From Leadbetterella sp. (lineage in GTDB: Bacteria; Bacteroidota; Bacteroidia; Cytophagales; Spirosomataceae): DNA of 64,000 nucleotides. Each line of letters starts with the position of its first letter. The first letter of the stretch is position 1. The DNA lies in assembly GCA_019638185.1 (NCBI GenBank), contig JAHBUH010000022.1, positions 17,121 to 81,120 on the forward strand, given 5' to 3'. Shown here piece after piece: positions 22,276-29,768 of the stretch. A model generated the notes under the pieces. It was not told the origin of the DNA and searched no databases. It was given only the letters and a program-made list of their open reading frames with translations. The translations under genes were made by a program, and so were the position numbers.

Positions 22276-24669
22276 TTAAATACTATCTCTTTGCTTATAA
22301 CCCCGGTACAGCATTTCATCCACCTTCTGATAAACCTCCGGGTTATGTTTTTTGATTTTGATCTTCACGTATTTGGAGGCGGGCATATTACTTTCCTTCA
22401 CTACATTATTCACCGATACCAGCACATTGGTTTCCGGAAAATAGGTCATGGTGTTCTTCTCAGGTATGGCATAGGATACGATGATAAAAAGCGGTGCCAC
22501 CCTTTCTATTCCATCGTCAAAATTATACAGATCTACCTTATCTCCGGCCTTAAAACCGGCCTTATCAATGTCTTTCTGGTTCATAAAGACCACCCGGCGC
22601 TCATTTTTGATGCCGCGGTAGCGGTCGTCCAGCCCGTAAATGGTGGTATTGAACTGATCGTGGGTACGTGTAGTGGCCATCATGTATTCATCCTCCTCCA
22701 GGTGGTTATCCGGGATCTCTGTGAGTGTAAACGGAGCCCGTCCGCCGAATTGCTTAGCGAAATCCTGGCTGTCCCTGGCCCCGTTCGGGAGATAAAACCC
22801 TCCCTTCTCACGTATCCTTACGTTATAATTTTCAAAACCGGGAATACATTGTTCAATATCGTCACGCACCGCATCGTAGCTGTCGTGGTAACGCTGCCAG
22901 CTCACCACGCTTCTGTCTCCCAAAACGGCCATCGCCATCCGGCAGACGATCTGCGTTTCGTTGACCAGGTTATCCGAACCCGCGTCCAGCACGCCTTTGG
23001 ACGATTGCACCACACCCATAGAGTTTTCCGTGCTCACGATCTGCACTTCCCCCTTCACAATATCTTTGTCGCTGCGTCCGTACGTCGGCAGGATGATCGC
23101 CTCCTTCCCGTGGATCAGGTGGCTCCGGTTCAGCTTGGTGGAAACGCAGACCAGCAGGTTCAGCTTGCGGAGGGCGTTGGCCGTGTAGGTCGTATCCGGC
23201 GTGGCGGAGAGAAAATTCCCGCCCATGCAGAACATCACCCTGACCTTCTCTTCGTGGATAGCTTTAATGGCCTTTACCACATCATACCCGTGCCGGCGCG
23301 GCATTTTGAAGCCGTAGAAATTTTCAAGGCGATCCAATTGCTCATCGGTGGGTTTTTCGTCGATCATCATGGTCCGGTTACCCTGCACATTGCTGTGCCC
23401 GCGCACCGGGCAAACGCCGCCGCCCGGAATGCCAATACTTCCTTTCAGCAACAGGATATTGAGGATCTCCCGGATCATATCCACACCGTTCGGCTGCTGG
23501 GTGAGCCCCATTCCCCAGCAAACAATGATCCTTTTTTTGAAGGCCATCATTTCAGCGGCCAGGTAGAGGTCTTTGGCGGAAACTCCGGAGAGGCGGGCCA
23601 GGTCTTCCAGTTCGAGATGGTCAAACTGTTTTAAAAATTCGGTATACCCGATAGTCTTCCCTTCAATGAATTCTTTATCCAGTACTTTTCCCGGATGTCT
23701 TTTTTCAAAGTCAAGCAGCAGCAGCTCCAATGCTTTCAGCAGGGCCATGTCGCCGTTGATCCGGACCGGAAGGTAGAGATCTGTCAGTTTTCCGCCTCTT
23801 CCAAAAATGCCGTTTACTTCCTGCGGGTTATGAAATCCCATCAGGCCGGCTTCGGGCAGGGGGTTGATGGCAATGATCTTCGCCCCGTTTCTTTTCCCTT
23901 TTTCAAGGGCGCTCATCATCCGGGGCGCGTTGGTTCCGGGATTCTGACCGATGATCACAATGACATCGGTGTCATAAAAATCATCCAGCCTTACCGTGCC
24001 TTTACCGATACCAATGGTAGGCCGCAGGGCCGATCCGGAGGTCTCATGGCACATATTGGAACAGTCAGGCATATTATTTGTCCCGAACTCCTTGGCAAAA
24101 AGCTGGTAGACAAACGAGGCCTCGTTACTGGTTCTTCCAGAAGTATAAAAGGCCGCCTCATCCGGGGATTCCAGGCGGTTAAAGTGTTCTGCAATTTTTT
24201 TAAAAGCGTCTTCCCAACTGATCGGCTGATAATGGGTGCCGCCTTCCGGAAGGTACATCGGGTCAGTGAGGCGGCCCATCTTCCCGATCTCGTAGTCATC
24301 CAGCCGGGCCAGGTCATACACCGAATGCTGCCTGAAAAACTCCGGTGTGACCCGTTTAGTCGTAGCCTCTTCGGCCAGAGCTTTTACCCCGTTCTCGCAG
24401 TATTCGCCCAATGGCGACCGCTCATCGTCCGGATCGGGCCATGCGCAGCTCGGGCAGTCGAATCCCCCCTTCTGGTTCATTCTGAATAGAGCCCTGGCGC
24501 CCCGCAATACCGTTTTCTCTTCGATCAGGTCAGTAACCGCCGCTTTCAGCGCCGGGATACCCGCAGCAAACTTCTCTACCGGAGTCAGCCTGAGTTTCAG
24601 CAAACGGTAAGGATTTTCGGCATTCGGCTGATGCTTTATTTCCTCCACGATCTCTTTTTTATCTTTCAT
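22276..24669 (-). CDS. FdhF/YdeP-family molybdopterin oxidoreductase
   Basis: 797 residues, matching YdeP length. The start region GGFDCPSCAWPDPDDERSP carries the family's CxxC. Further motifs: FYTSGRTSNEASFVYQLFAKEFGTNNMPDCSNMCHETSGSAL, the GKGTV-DDFYDTDVIVIIGQNPGTNAPRM series, and a C-terminal molybdopterin-dinucleotide binding domain (TTRTHDQFNTTIYG). It belongs to the bis-MGD DMSO-reductase class. The substrate of YdeP-type enzymes is not established; formate is only a family name. Adjacent fdhD suggests it needs the sulfurtransferase. No signal peptide, so cytosolic. Confidence 0.92.
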   Translation of the reverse strand: MKDKKEIVEEIKHQPNAENPYRLLKLRLTPVEKFAAGIPALKAAVTDLIEEKTVLRGARALFRMNQKGGFDCPSCAWPDPDDERSPLGEYCENGVKALAEEATTKRVTPEFFRQHSVYDLARLDDYEIGKMGRLTDPMYLPEGGTHYQPISWEDAFKKIAEHFNRLESPDEAAFYTSGRTSNEASFVYQLFAKEFGTNNMPDCSNMCHETSGSALRPTIGIGKGTVRLDDFYDTDVIVIIGQNPGTNAPRMMSALEKGKRNGAKIIAINPLPEAGLMGFHNPQEVNGIFGRGGKLTDLYLPVRINGDMALLKALELLLLDFEKRHPGKVLDKEFIEGKTIGYTEFLKQFDHLELEDLARLSGVSAKDLYLAAEMMAFKKRIIVCWGMGLTQQPNGVDMIREILNILLLKGSIGIPGGGVCPVRGHSNVQGNRTMMIDEKPTDEQLDRLENFYGFKMPRRHGYDVVKAIKAIHEEKVRVMFCMGGNFLSATPDTTYTANALRKLNLLVCVSTKLNRSHLIHGKEAIILPTYGRSDKDIVKGEVQIVSTENSMGVVQSSKGVLDAGSDNLVNETQIVCRMAMAVLGDRSVVSWQRYHDSYDAVRDDIEQCIPGFENYNVRIREKGGFYLPNGARDSQDFAKQFGGRAPFTLTEIPDNHLEEDEYMMATTRTHDQFNTTIYGLDDRYRGIKNERRVVFMNQKDIDKAGFKAGDKVDLYNFDDGIERVAPLFIIVSYAIPEKNTMTYFPETNVLVSVNNVVKESNMPASKYVKIKIKKHNPEVYQKVDEMLYRGYKQRDSI

Positions 24670-24684
24670 AATCGTTCGGTATAT

Positions 24685-25035
24685 CTAACAGGTTAAATTG
24701 GGATTGGGGTAGTTATCGCTCTGATCTTCCAGGGTGTTGTCAATGCAGGCAAAATCTTTCTCCACCAGCAGCTTTACTGCCCCTGACTGTCCGCTGAAGC
24801 CTACTTTACCGGTATGCACCAGCTCATCGATCATGGTCTTCGGCATTTTCAGCACGATCGTATTTTCTACAAATGCGACTGACAGCTCCCTGGTCTCCAC
24901 AGCCTCAATGGAATATAGGAACGGCCGGTCTGTAAATGCCGTAGCAGCGCTCAGAAATCCTTTTTCGCCCAGTTCTGTCACTTCAGAGCGGGTGAGGCGG
25001 TAGCGCACGGAGTTATCTTTTATTCTGATTTTCAT
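24685..25035 (-). CDS. Small protein of the FdhD/FdhF operon (DUF7009-like)
   Basis: 116 residues from the ATG at 25035 (MKIRIKDNSVRYRLTRSEV); a longer frame starts in the repeat element and is less likely. Mixed alpha/beta, with conserved-looking IRIKDNSVRYRLTRSEVTELGEKG and ENTIVLKMPKTMIDELVHTGKVGF, and a Cys near the middle (FACIDN). I associate it with DUF7009, a Bacteroidota family usually beside fdhD. It lies between fdhD and the oxidoreductase and 15 bases before the latter, so it probably helps cofactor insertion or enzyme maturation. Confidence 0.65.
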   Translation of the reverse strand: MKIRIKDNSVRYRLTRSEVTELGEKGFLSAATAFTDRPFLYSIEAVETRELSVAFVENTIVLKMPKTMIDELVHTGKVGFSGQSGAVKLLVEKDFACIDNTLEDQSDNYPNPNLTC

Positions 25036-25050
25036 CCTTCTGTTTTTAGG

Positions 25051-25092
25051 GCCACGAATGCACGAATACTTTTTCACTCGTGTATTTATGGC
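25051..25092. repeat. Imperfect palindromic repeat element (copy B)
   Basis: GCCACGAATGCACGAAT (25051-25067) pairs with ACTCGTGTATTTATGGC (25076-25092) with about three mismatches around an 8-base loop. It lies between fdhD and the small DUF7009-like gene. Copy A is at 22228-22271. Confidence 0.65.
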
Positions 25093-25095
25093 TAT

Positions 25096-25947
25096 TTAAA
25101 ATTCTATCCGGTGGCGTTCACCCTGATGATAAATATTAAACCGGCTTTCTTTCAGAAACCCGATCAGGCTCATATCAAATTCCCGGGCCAGGTCTACCGC
25201 CAGGCTCGAAGGCGCCCCGATTGCCGCCACAAAGGTGATCCCGGCCATGGCAGCCTTCTGGATCAGCTCAAAGCTGGCCCGCCCGCTCAATAACAGTATT
25301 TTATCGTCTAACGGTAACCACCCTTCCAACAGGGCATACCCGATCAGCTTATCCAGGGCATTGTGCCTGCCCACATCTTCCCGCAGGGCAAGCAGCTCAC
25401 CGTTAAGATCAAAAATGCCGGAGGCGTGGATGCCACCGGTGGTGCTGAAATTATTTTGTGCCGACCGCAGCACTTGAGGTAAACGACAGAGCCAGGTGGC
25501 ATCCGCACTTAAAGCTTTTCTTTCCCGGTGCTGAAACAGGCTTACGGTCCGGATGGATTGGATGGAGCCTTTTCCGCAGACTCCGCAGCTGGAAGTAGTA
25601 TAAAAATTCCGTTCGGCGTTCATCAGCTGAGGTGTAAAATCTTCGGCCAGCTCTACCGTGATCTCATTTTCCGCATTCCGCGAACAGTCGCTATCCGAAT
25701 GGGACACAGCGCTGATATGTTCCCGCTGCCAGATAATTCCTTCGGTAAACAGGAAACCTGCCGCCAGTTCGGCATCATTGCCGGGGGTACGCATAGTGAC
25801 GGAAATGCTTTTCTTCTCATTCATTCCATAAGAAACCCGTATTTCCAGGGGTTCTTCTACCGCAATATCATCGATAAAATCCAGCGCCTGACCTTCATTG
25901 ATCCGGATAACGCGGAGATGTTTTATGGAATAGGCTGGGGTTTCCAT
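25096..25947 (-). CDS. fdhD: Formate dehydrogenase accessory sulfurtransferase FdhD
   Basis: 283 residues from the ATG at 25947; a longer frame would overlap moaE and begins with an unrelated segment. The sulfur-carrying Cys-x-x-Cys is in TTSSCGVCGKGS. Other signatures: ALDFIDDIAVEEPLEIRVS, RTPGNDAELAAGFLFTEGI, TGGIHASGIF, REDVGRHNALDKLIGYAL and LSGRASFELIQKAAMAGI. FdhD moves sulfur from a cysteine desulfurase to the bis-MGD cofactor of formate-dehydrogenase-type enzymes. It is encoded two genes before the FdhF/YdeP oxidoreductase. Confidence 0.94.
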   Translation of the reverse strand: METPAYSIKHLRVIRINEGQALDFIDDIAVEEPLEIRVSYGMNEKKSISVTMRTPGNDAELAAGFLFTEGIIWQREHISAVSHSDSDCSRNAENEITVELAEDFTPQLMNAERNFYTTSSCGVCGKGSIQSIRTVSLFQHRERKALSADATWLCRLPQVLRSAQNNFSTTGGIHASGIFDLNGELLALREDVGRHNALDKLIGYALLEGWLPLDDKILLLSGRASFELIQKAAMAGITFVAAIGAPSSLAVDLAREFDMSLIGFLKESRFNIYHQGERHRIEF

Positions 25948-26014
25948 TCTGTTTAACGGTCTGATAACGTAAATGTAAGAAAATAACTGATAAAAAAGCA
26001 AGATTTCGTATCGC

Positions 26015-26467
26015 TTACGGGTGTGCTGAAACCCATATCTCACCATCTTCAAAAATTTCCTTTTTCCAGATGGGAACCCGCTCTTTTACCGTATCAATAA
26101 TAAAGCTGCATGCCTTAAAAACTGCATTCCGGTGGCCGTCACTCACAGCCACTACCACTGCCGCATCTCCCGGAAACAGCATACCGGTGCGGTGATGCAC
26201 TGCAATATTCCGCACAGAGAACTGTGAAATCGCCGCTTCGCAAATCTTGCGGATCTCCTTCACGGCCATTTTTTCGTAACATTCATATTCCAGGCGAATA
26301 ACCGCCCGGCCCGCCGTGCTGTTCCGGACCGTTCCAATGAAGGTAGCAATTCCACCGCATCCCGGGTCGGATACGGCCTCCAGGCAGCGTTCGATACGCA
26401 AGGGTTCGGTAGTTATAAGAATATCCAAGGGAAACTGAAAGTTAAAAGTTAGTCGTCCGCCATTCAC
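26015..26467 (-). CDS. moaE: Molybdopterin synthase catalytic subunit MoaE
   Basis: 150 residues. Family motifs: GGIATFIGTVRN, LEYECYEKMAVKEIRKI, IAVHHRTGMLFPGDAAVVVAV, SDGHRNAVFKACSFIIDTVKERVPIWKKE with the catalytic lysines and HRNA loop. With MoaD it adds the two dithiolene sulfurs to form molybdopterin. Its start overlaps the moaD stop by 4 bases, so the two subunits are translationally coupled. Confidence 0.95.
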   Translation of the reverse strand: MNGGRLTFNFQFPLDILITTEPLRIERCLEAVSDPGCGGIATFIGTVRNSTAGRAVIRLEYECYEKMAVKEIRKICEAAISQFSVRNIAVHHRTGMLFPGDAAVVVAVSDGHRNAVFKACSFIIDTVKERVPIWKKEIFEDGEIWVSAHP

Positions 26468-26706
26468 CCGCCGCTCACGGGCGGAATGATCGCTATTTCC
26501 TGTTTTGCATCCAGTGTATCCCCGTCTTCTGCATACTCATCATCAATAGCGATAAAGTAGGCTTTCAACTTTTTCAGGTCAGGGAAACGGTCTTCCAGCA
26601 CCGTCTTTAATACTTTTACATCAGCGCCTTCCGGAATTTCCAGCTCCTTTTCCGGAGCCTGGAAAATATCTTTCACAATGCCGAATGCCAGAATTTTTAT
26701 TTTCAT
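26464..26706 (-). CDS. moaD: Molybdopterin synthase sulfur carrier subunit MoaD
   Basis: 80 residues from the ATG at 26706, which shares one base with the stop of the TSUP gene. The fold is ubiquitin-like (KIKILAFGIVKDIF, LEIPEGADVKVLKTVL, IPPVSGG) and the protein ends in the required Gly-Gly, which MoeB adenylates and which then carries the sulfur as thiocarboxylate. It overlaps moaE by 4 bases. Confidence 0.94.
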   Translation of the reverse strand: MKIKILAFGIVKDIFQAPEKELEIPEGADVKVLKTVLEDRFPDLKKLKAYFIAIDDEYAEDGDTLDAKQEIAIIPPVSGG

Positions 26707-27452
26707 TACCAATACTTGATCAAAACATTTACTCCGGCCACCAACACCAGGAGGGCCGTCACTCTTTTAATGATTAACGGATCCCATTTCAGTGACATCC
26801 GCGAACCGATCTGGCCACCGGCAAAAACCGCCAGGCAAAGCCAGCCCGTCTGAATATAATTTATATCGTCTGAAAGCTTCATCAGCTGCCCGGCGATCCC
26901 TGAAACAGAATTAACCAGTATAAAAACGCTGGAAGTGGCCGCGATCTTTCCCGGGGTATCCCATTTCATCAGGTTCAGCAGGGGCGAAAGGAAAATCCCC
27001 CCGCCAATGCCCACCATGCCCGACAGGAAGCCGATGGTTCCGCCCAGGACAGAATTTTTGATCGTGCCTGATTCCACAGCGCTCTCCGCCTCCACCCTGG
27101 CTACCTTTGTTTTTATCCATAAAAGCAAGGCTGCAATGATCAACGTGACGCCCAAAACCCGGAAGAACGTACTTTCACTGATCTTCACCGTAGCGCCCAG
27201 ATAGGCCATGGGCACACTCAGCAATGTAATCGGGATGATCTTCTTCCAGTTGATTTGCTTCTTCCTGGCATACAATATCACGCTTCCTGTTACCACGATC
27301 ACATTACACATTAATGCTGTTAAGCGTACCTCCTGGTAAGGCAGGCTGTACATGGCCAGCAGGGCCAGATAGCTGCTTCCACCGCCAAATCCTACCGAGG
27401 AATAGACAAAGGCAATAACCAGAAAGAAAAATACAATTTCCCAGTGTTCCAC
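26706..27452 (-). CDS. TauE/SafE (TSUP) family transporter
   Basis: 248 residues, about eight membrane helices. The two related halves each carry a family motif: FVYSSVGFGGGSSYLALLAMY near the start and GFLSGMVGIGGGIFLSPLL in the middle, followed by KIAATSSVFILVNSVSG. TSUP proteins move sulfite, sulfonates or related anions. It is the first gene of the minus-strand Moco/FDH operon and overlaps moaD by 1 base. Inference: it supplies or exports a sulfur or oxyanion linked to the pathway; molybdate transport is only speculation. Confidence 0.88.
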   Translation of the reverse strand: MEHWEIVFFFLVIAFVYSSVGFGGGSSYLALLAMYSLPYQEVRLTALMCNVIVVTGSVILYARKKQINWKKIIPITLLSVPMAYLGATVKISESTFFRVLGVTLIIAALLLWIKTKVARVEAESAVESGTIKNSVLGGTIGFLSGMVGIGGGIFLSPLLNLMKWDTPGKIAATSSVFILVNSVSGIAGQLMKLSDDINYIQTGWLCLAVFAGGQIGSRMSLKWDPLIIKRVTALLVLVAGVNVLIKYW

Positions 27453-27525
27453 GGATTGACTTTAAGGATTCACAATACTACTCATTTTTAAAACACTGCC
27501 CCTATTTTCAGCAATAAGTTTATAA

Positions 27526-27669
27526 CTCCTTAAAAACATTACCCCCGAAAAAAAGATCAAAGAAGCCTCTAAAATCACTGACGCCAAAGGTGTAGTGAAC
27601 TATGAAGCAGAAGTAAACGGGAAAGACCTGATCTTTGACAGCGCAGGGAAGTTTGTAAAAGAAGACTGA
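27526..27669 (+). pseudogene. Remnant of a PepSY-like protein
   Basis: After a stop at 27523-27525 the frame reads about 45 residues (ITPEKKIKEASKITDAKGV..VNYEAEVNGKDLIFDSAGKF..VKED) to TGA at 27667-27669. The pattern is the last repeat of the PepSY_like domain common in Bacteroidota secreted proteins. There is no ATG and no signal peptide, so it is a 5'-deleted fragment left between the TSUP gene and the next gene. Confidence 0.65.
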
Positions 27670-27673
27670 GTGG

Positions 27674-27705
27674 TTTGAACTAATCCGGTTTTGTTTCTAC
27701 ATTTA
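27674..27705 (+). promoter_or_regulatory. Promoter of the thioredoxin-like gene
   Basis: TTTG (27674-27677), 20-base spacer and TACATTTA (27698-27705), one base off the -7 consensus. The ATG at 27721 follows 15 bases later. Confidence 0.6.
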
Positions 27706-27720
27706 TGAAAAATTACCAAA

Positions 27721-28215
27721 ATGAAACAGCTGCTCCTTTCCCTTCTCTTACTGACAGGTACCTGTGCCCATGCCCAAACCAAAGAAAAGCGGATCATCTA
27801 TCACCCGGAAGCCAATGCGGCGGCCGAGCTTGACGCCGCCATAAAGAAAGCCGGTGCAGAAGGGAAGCATGTGCTTATCCAGGCCGGGGGAAACTGGTGC
27901 GGCTGGTGTATTCTTTTTCATGACCTGGTGGACGCCAATGACACCCTGAAAAACTACCTGAACCAGAACTACGAAGTGGTACTTCTGAACTACAGCGCGG
28001 AAAATAAAAATGAGGAGGTATTTGCCCGCCTGGATTACCCCCAACGCTTCGGCTTCCCCGTATTTATTATCCTGGACGGCAAAGGGAAACGCATTCATAC
28101 CCAGAACAGCGCCTACCTGGAAGAAGGCAAAGGACACAATTCCAAAAAAGTGCTGGCCTTCTTTAAAGACTGGTCGCCGGCAGCCGTAAACCCTTCTACC
28201 TACCCCAAAAAATAA
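27721..28215 (+). CDS. Secreted thioredoxin-like protein (CGWC)
   Basis: 164 residues with a signal peptide (MKQLLLSLLLLTGTCAHAQ). The thioredoxin-fold region AIKKAGAEGKHVLIQAGGNWCGWCILFHDLVD contains Cys-Gly-Trp-Cys, and GFPVFIILDGKGKRIHTQ gives the cis-Pro and following strand. This resembles the thioredoxin_7/DUF255-type periplasmic proteins of Bacteroidota, likely disulfide reductases or isomerases in the periplasm. It has its own promoter and is followed by an independent gene on the same strand. Confidence 0.88.
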   Translation: MKQLLLSLLLLTGTCAHAQTKEKRIIYHPEANAAAELDAAIKKAGAEGKHVLIQAGGNWCGWCILFHDLVDANDTLKNYLNQNYEVVLLNYSAENKNEEVFARLDYPQRFGFPVFIILDGKGKRIHTQNSAYLEEGKGHNSKKVLAFFKDWSPAAVNPSTYPKK

Positions 28216-28285
28216 AGTTGTTTAACGGAGCGGTGATGACGAATTTTCCATCATCTCCGCCCCCCTAACCCATCTCCGGAATATC

Positions 28286-29176
28286 ATGAGAATACTATTA
28301 CTCCTGCTTATGCTCCCCTTCCTGGCTCTTGCCCAGAAGGAAGATAAAAAACTGAAAGCGCTGATCGAAAAGGAAACCAAAAATTTCCGCGGCGACATCG
28401 GCATTTATGTCCATCACCTGAAGAAAAACACCGAAGTGGCCATCCTGGCCGATACCGTCTTCCCTACCGCCAGTATTGTTAAAGTACCTATCCTGGTGGG
28501 TATCTTTCAGAAAATAGCCAATAAGGAAATAAAGCTTAATGATGAGTTTACCTATGACGCCAAACGGGTGTACGGGGGCTCCGGCCTGATGCAGTTTTAT
28601 AAAGACAGCGCTAAAACCGACCTCTCCACCATGATCTCCCTGATGCTGACCTACAGTGATAACGTCACCTCCATCTGGCTGCAGGAGCTGTCTGGCGGCG
28701 GACTGGCCATTAACCGGCTGATGGATCAGTACGGTCTGCCTGAAACCCGGGTAAACTCCCGCACCGAAGGACGGCGGCAAATCTGGGAAAAATACGGCTG
28801 GGGGCACACCACTCCCCGGGAAATGGCCCGGCTGGTCACGCTTATCCGGCAGGGCAAGGTCATTGACGCCCGGCATTCCAATAAAATGTACCGCTACCTG
28901 AAAAACCAGTTTTATAACGAGCGTTCACTCTCCAGCCTGCCGCCGGAGTTCAGTACGGTCTCCAAAACCGGCTCGGTAGACGATGCCCGCGGTGAAGTGG
29001 TGCTGGTAAACGCACCCGGTGGCGATATCGTCTTTTGTATCCTGACTAAAAACAATCAGGACCAGAGCTGGACCTACCAGAACGAAGCGGAAGTGCTGAC
29101 CCGCAAGCTGGCTAACATCATCTGGAATTACTACGAGCCGAAACATAAATTCAGCCCTTATCCGCGGATAGAATAA
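28286..29176 (+). CDS. Class A beta-lactamase-like serine hydrolase
   Basis: 296 residues with signal peptide (MRILLLLLMLPFLALAQ). All three catalytic motifs are present: Ser63-Ile-Val-Lys66 (SxxK), Ser124-Asp-Asn126 (SDN) and Lys227-Thr-Gly229 (KTG), plus GHTTPREMARL. The omega-loop Glu is not in the canonical ExxLN form; Glu161 in SRTEGRR is the candidate. Many Bacteroidota proteins of this type are housekeeping penicillin-interactive hydrolases, so resistance cannot be inferred without testing. It stands alone, with 70 bases to the previous gene. Confidence 0.88.
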   Translation: MRILLLLLMLPFLALAQKEDKKLKALIEKETKNFRGDIGIYVHHLKKNTEVAILADTVFPTASIVKVPILVGIFQKIANKEIKLNDEFTYDAKRVYGGSGLMQFYKDSAKTDLSTMISLMLTYSDNVTSIWLQELSGGGLAINRLMDQYGLPETRVNSRTEGRRQIWEKYGWGHTTPREMARLVTLIRQGKVIDARHSNKMYRYLKNQFYNERSLSSLPPEFSTVSKTGSVDDARGEVVLVNAPGGDIVFCILTKNNQDQSWTYQNEAEVLTRKLANIIWNYYEPKHKFSPYPRIE

Positions 29177-29249
29177 GCATCGGGTCAGGGAATAAAAAGC
29201 CTTTGGGCTAATTCCGAAACGCTGCCTTTCTTAAATACCCGTGTAACTT

Positions 29250-29768
29250 TCACAGCGGATTCTTCTTAAAATGCCGCATCATTTTCCCGAAATCCATTCC
29301 GCGGGCACAGCCTTCTATGCTCATGGCGAGGCGTTTGGATTTCGTTTCAAACGTTTTGGCGGAATCGATCCAATTGGAGTAATACCGCTGGTGGCTCTTG
29401 CTTAAGGAAAGGAAGAAGCTTTCGGCCGCCGTATCGTATGACAGGGCCTCCAACAGCTCCGCTGACATCGCCGGCTCCTCCGGGTCTACCTCCAGTGAAA
29501 GCAGTAAGGTCTCTCCCACTCCCTGCACTATATCTTTCCGCATGGCGGCATTCAGCGGTAAAATATAACTCCCCTCCCCGTAGGGTAAAAGGGCCACCTG
29601 CCGGCACTCATGCCCGCCAATGCGGCCCTTCACCCGGTAAACGATCTTTACGCCCGGGTTCATCTGCTGCGCTACTGGCACGGGGATGATCACGTAAGTC
29701 CATCCATACTTCTCTCCCTCCTGCTGTGTCCGTTCTATGATTGCCTCAAAGGTCACCATACTGTTCAT
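29250..29768 (-). CDS. YdeI/OmpD-associated family protein with DUF1905-like domain
   Basis: 172 residues. The N-terminal half (FEAIIERTQQEGEKYGWTYVIIPVPVAQ..., KGRIGGHECRQVALLPYGEGSYILPLN) is DUF1905-like. The C-terminal half (LLEALSYDTAAESFFLSLSKSHQRYYSNWIDSAKTFETKSKRLAMSIEGCARGMDF) is the YdeI/OmpD-associated helical domain. The function of these proteins is not established. The ATG overlaps the stop of the large hydrolase gene by 3 bases (ATGA), so it is translated from the same message. Confidence 0.85.
   Translation of the reverse strand: MNSMVTFEAIIERTQQEGEKYGWTYVIIPVPVAQQMNPGVKIVYRVKGRIGGHECRQVALLPYGEGSYILPLNAAMRKDIVQGVGETLLLSLEVDPEEPAMSAELLEALSYDTAAESFFLSLSKSHQRYYSNWIDSAKTFETKSKRLAMSIEGCARGMDFGKMMRHFKKNPL

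Noticed and set aside
22111-23634. A 507-codon open frame on the plus strand opposite the FdhF/YdeP gene
   Set aside because: It has no recognisable domain, an implausible residue mix (many His and runs such as HHIIPVPARH), and lies antisense to a clear oxidoreductase; it is a by-product of codon use.
28286-29176. Calling this an antibiotic-resistance beta-lactamase
   Set aside because: The SxxK, SDN and KTG motifs are present but the omega-loop Glu motif is not canonical and such hydrolases are common in this phylum without resistance.
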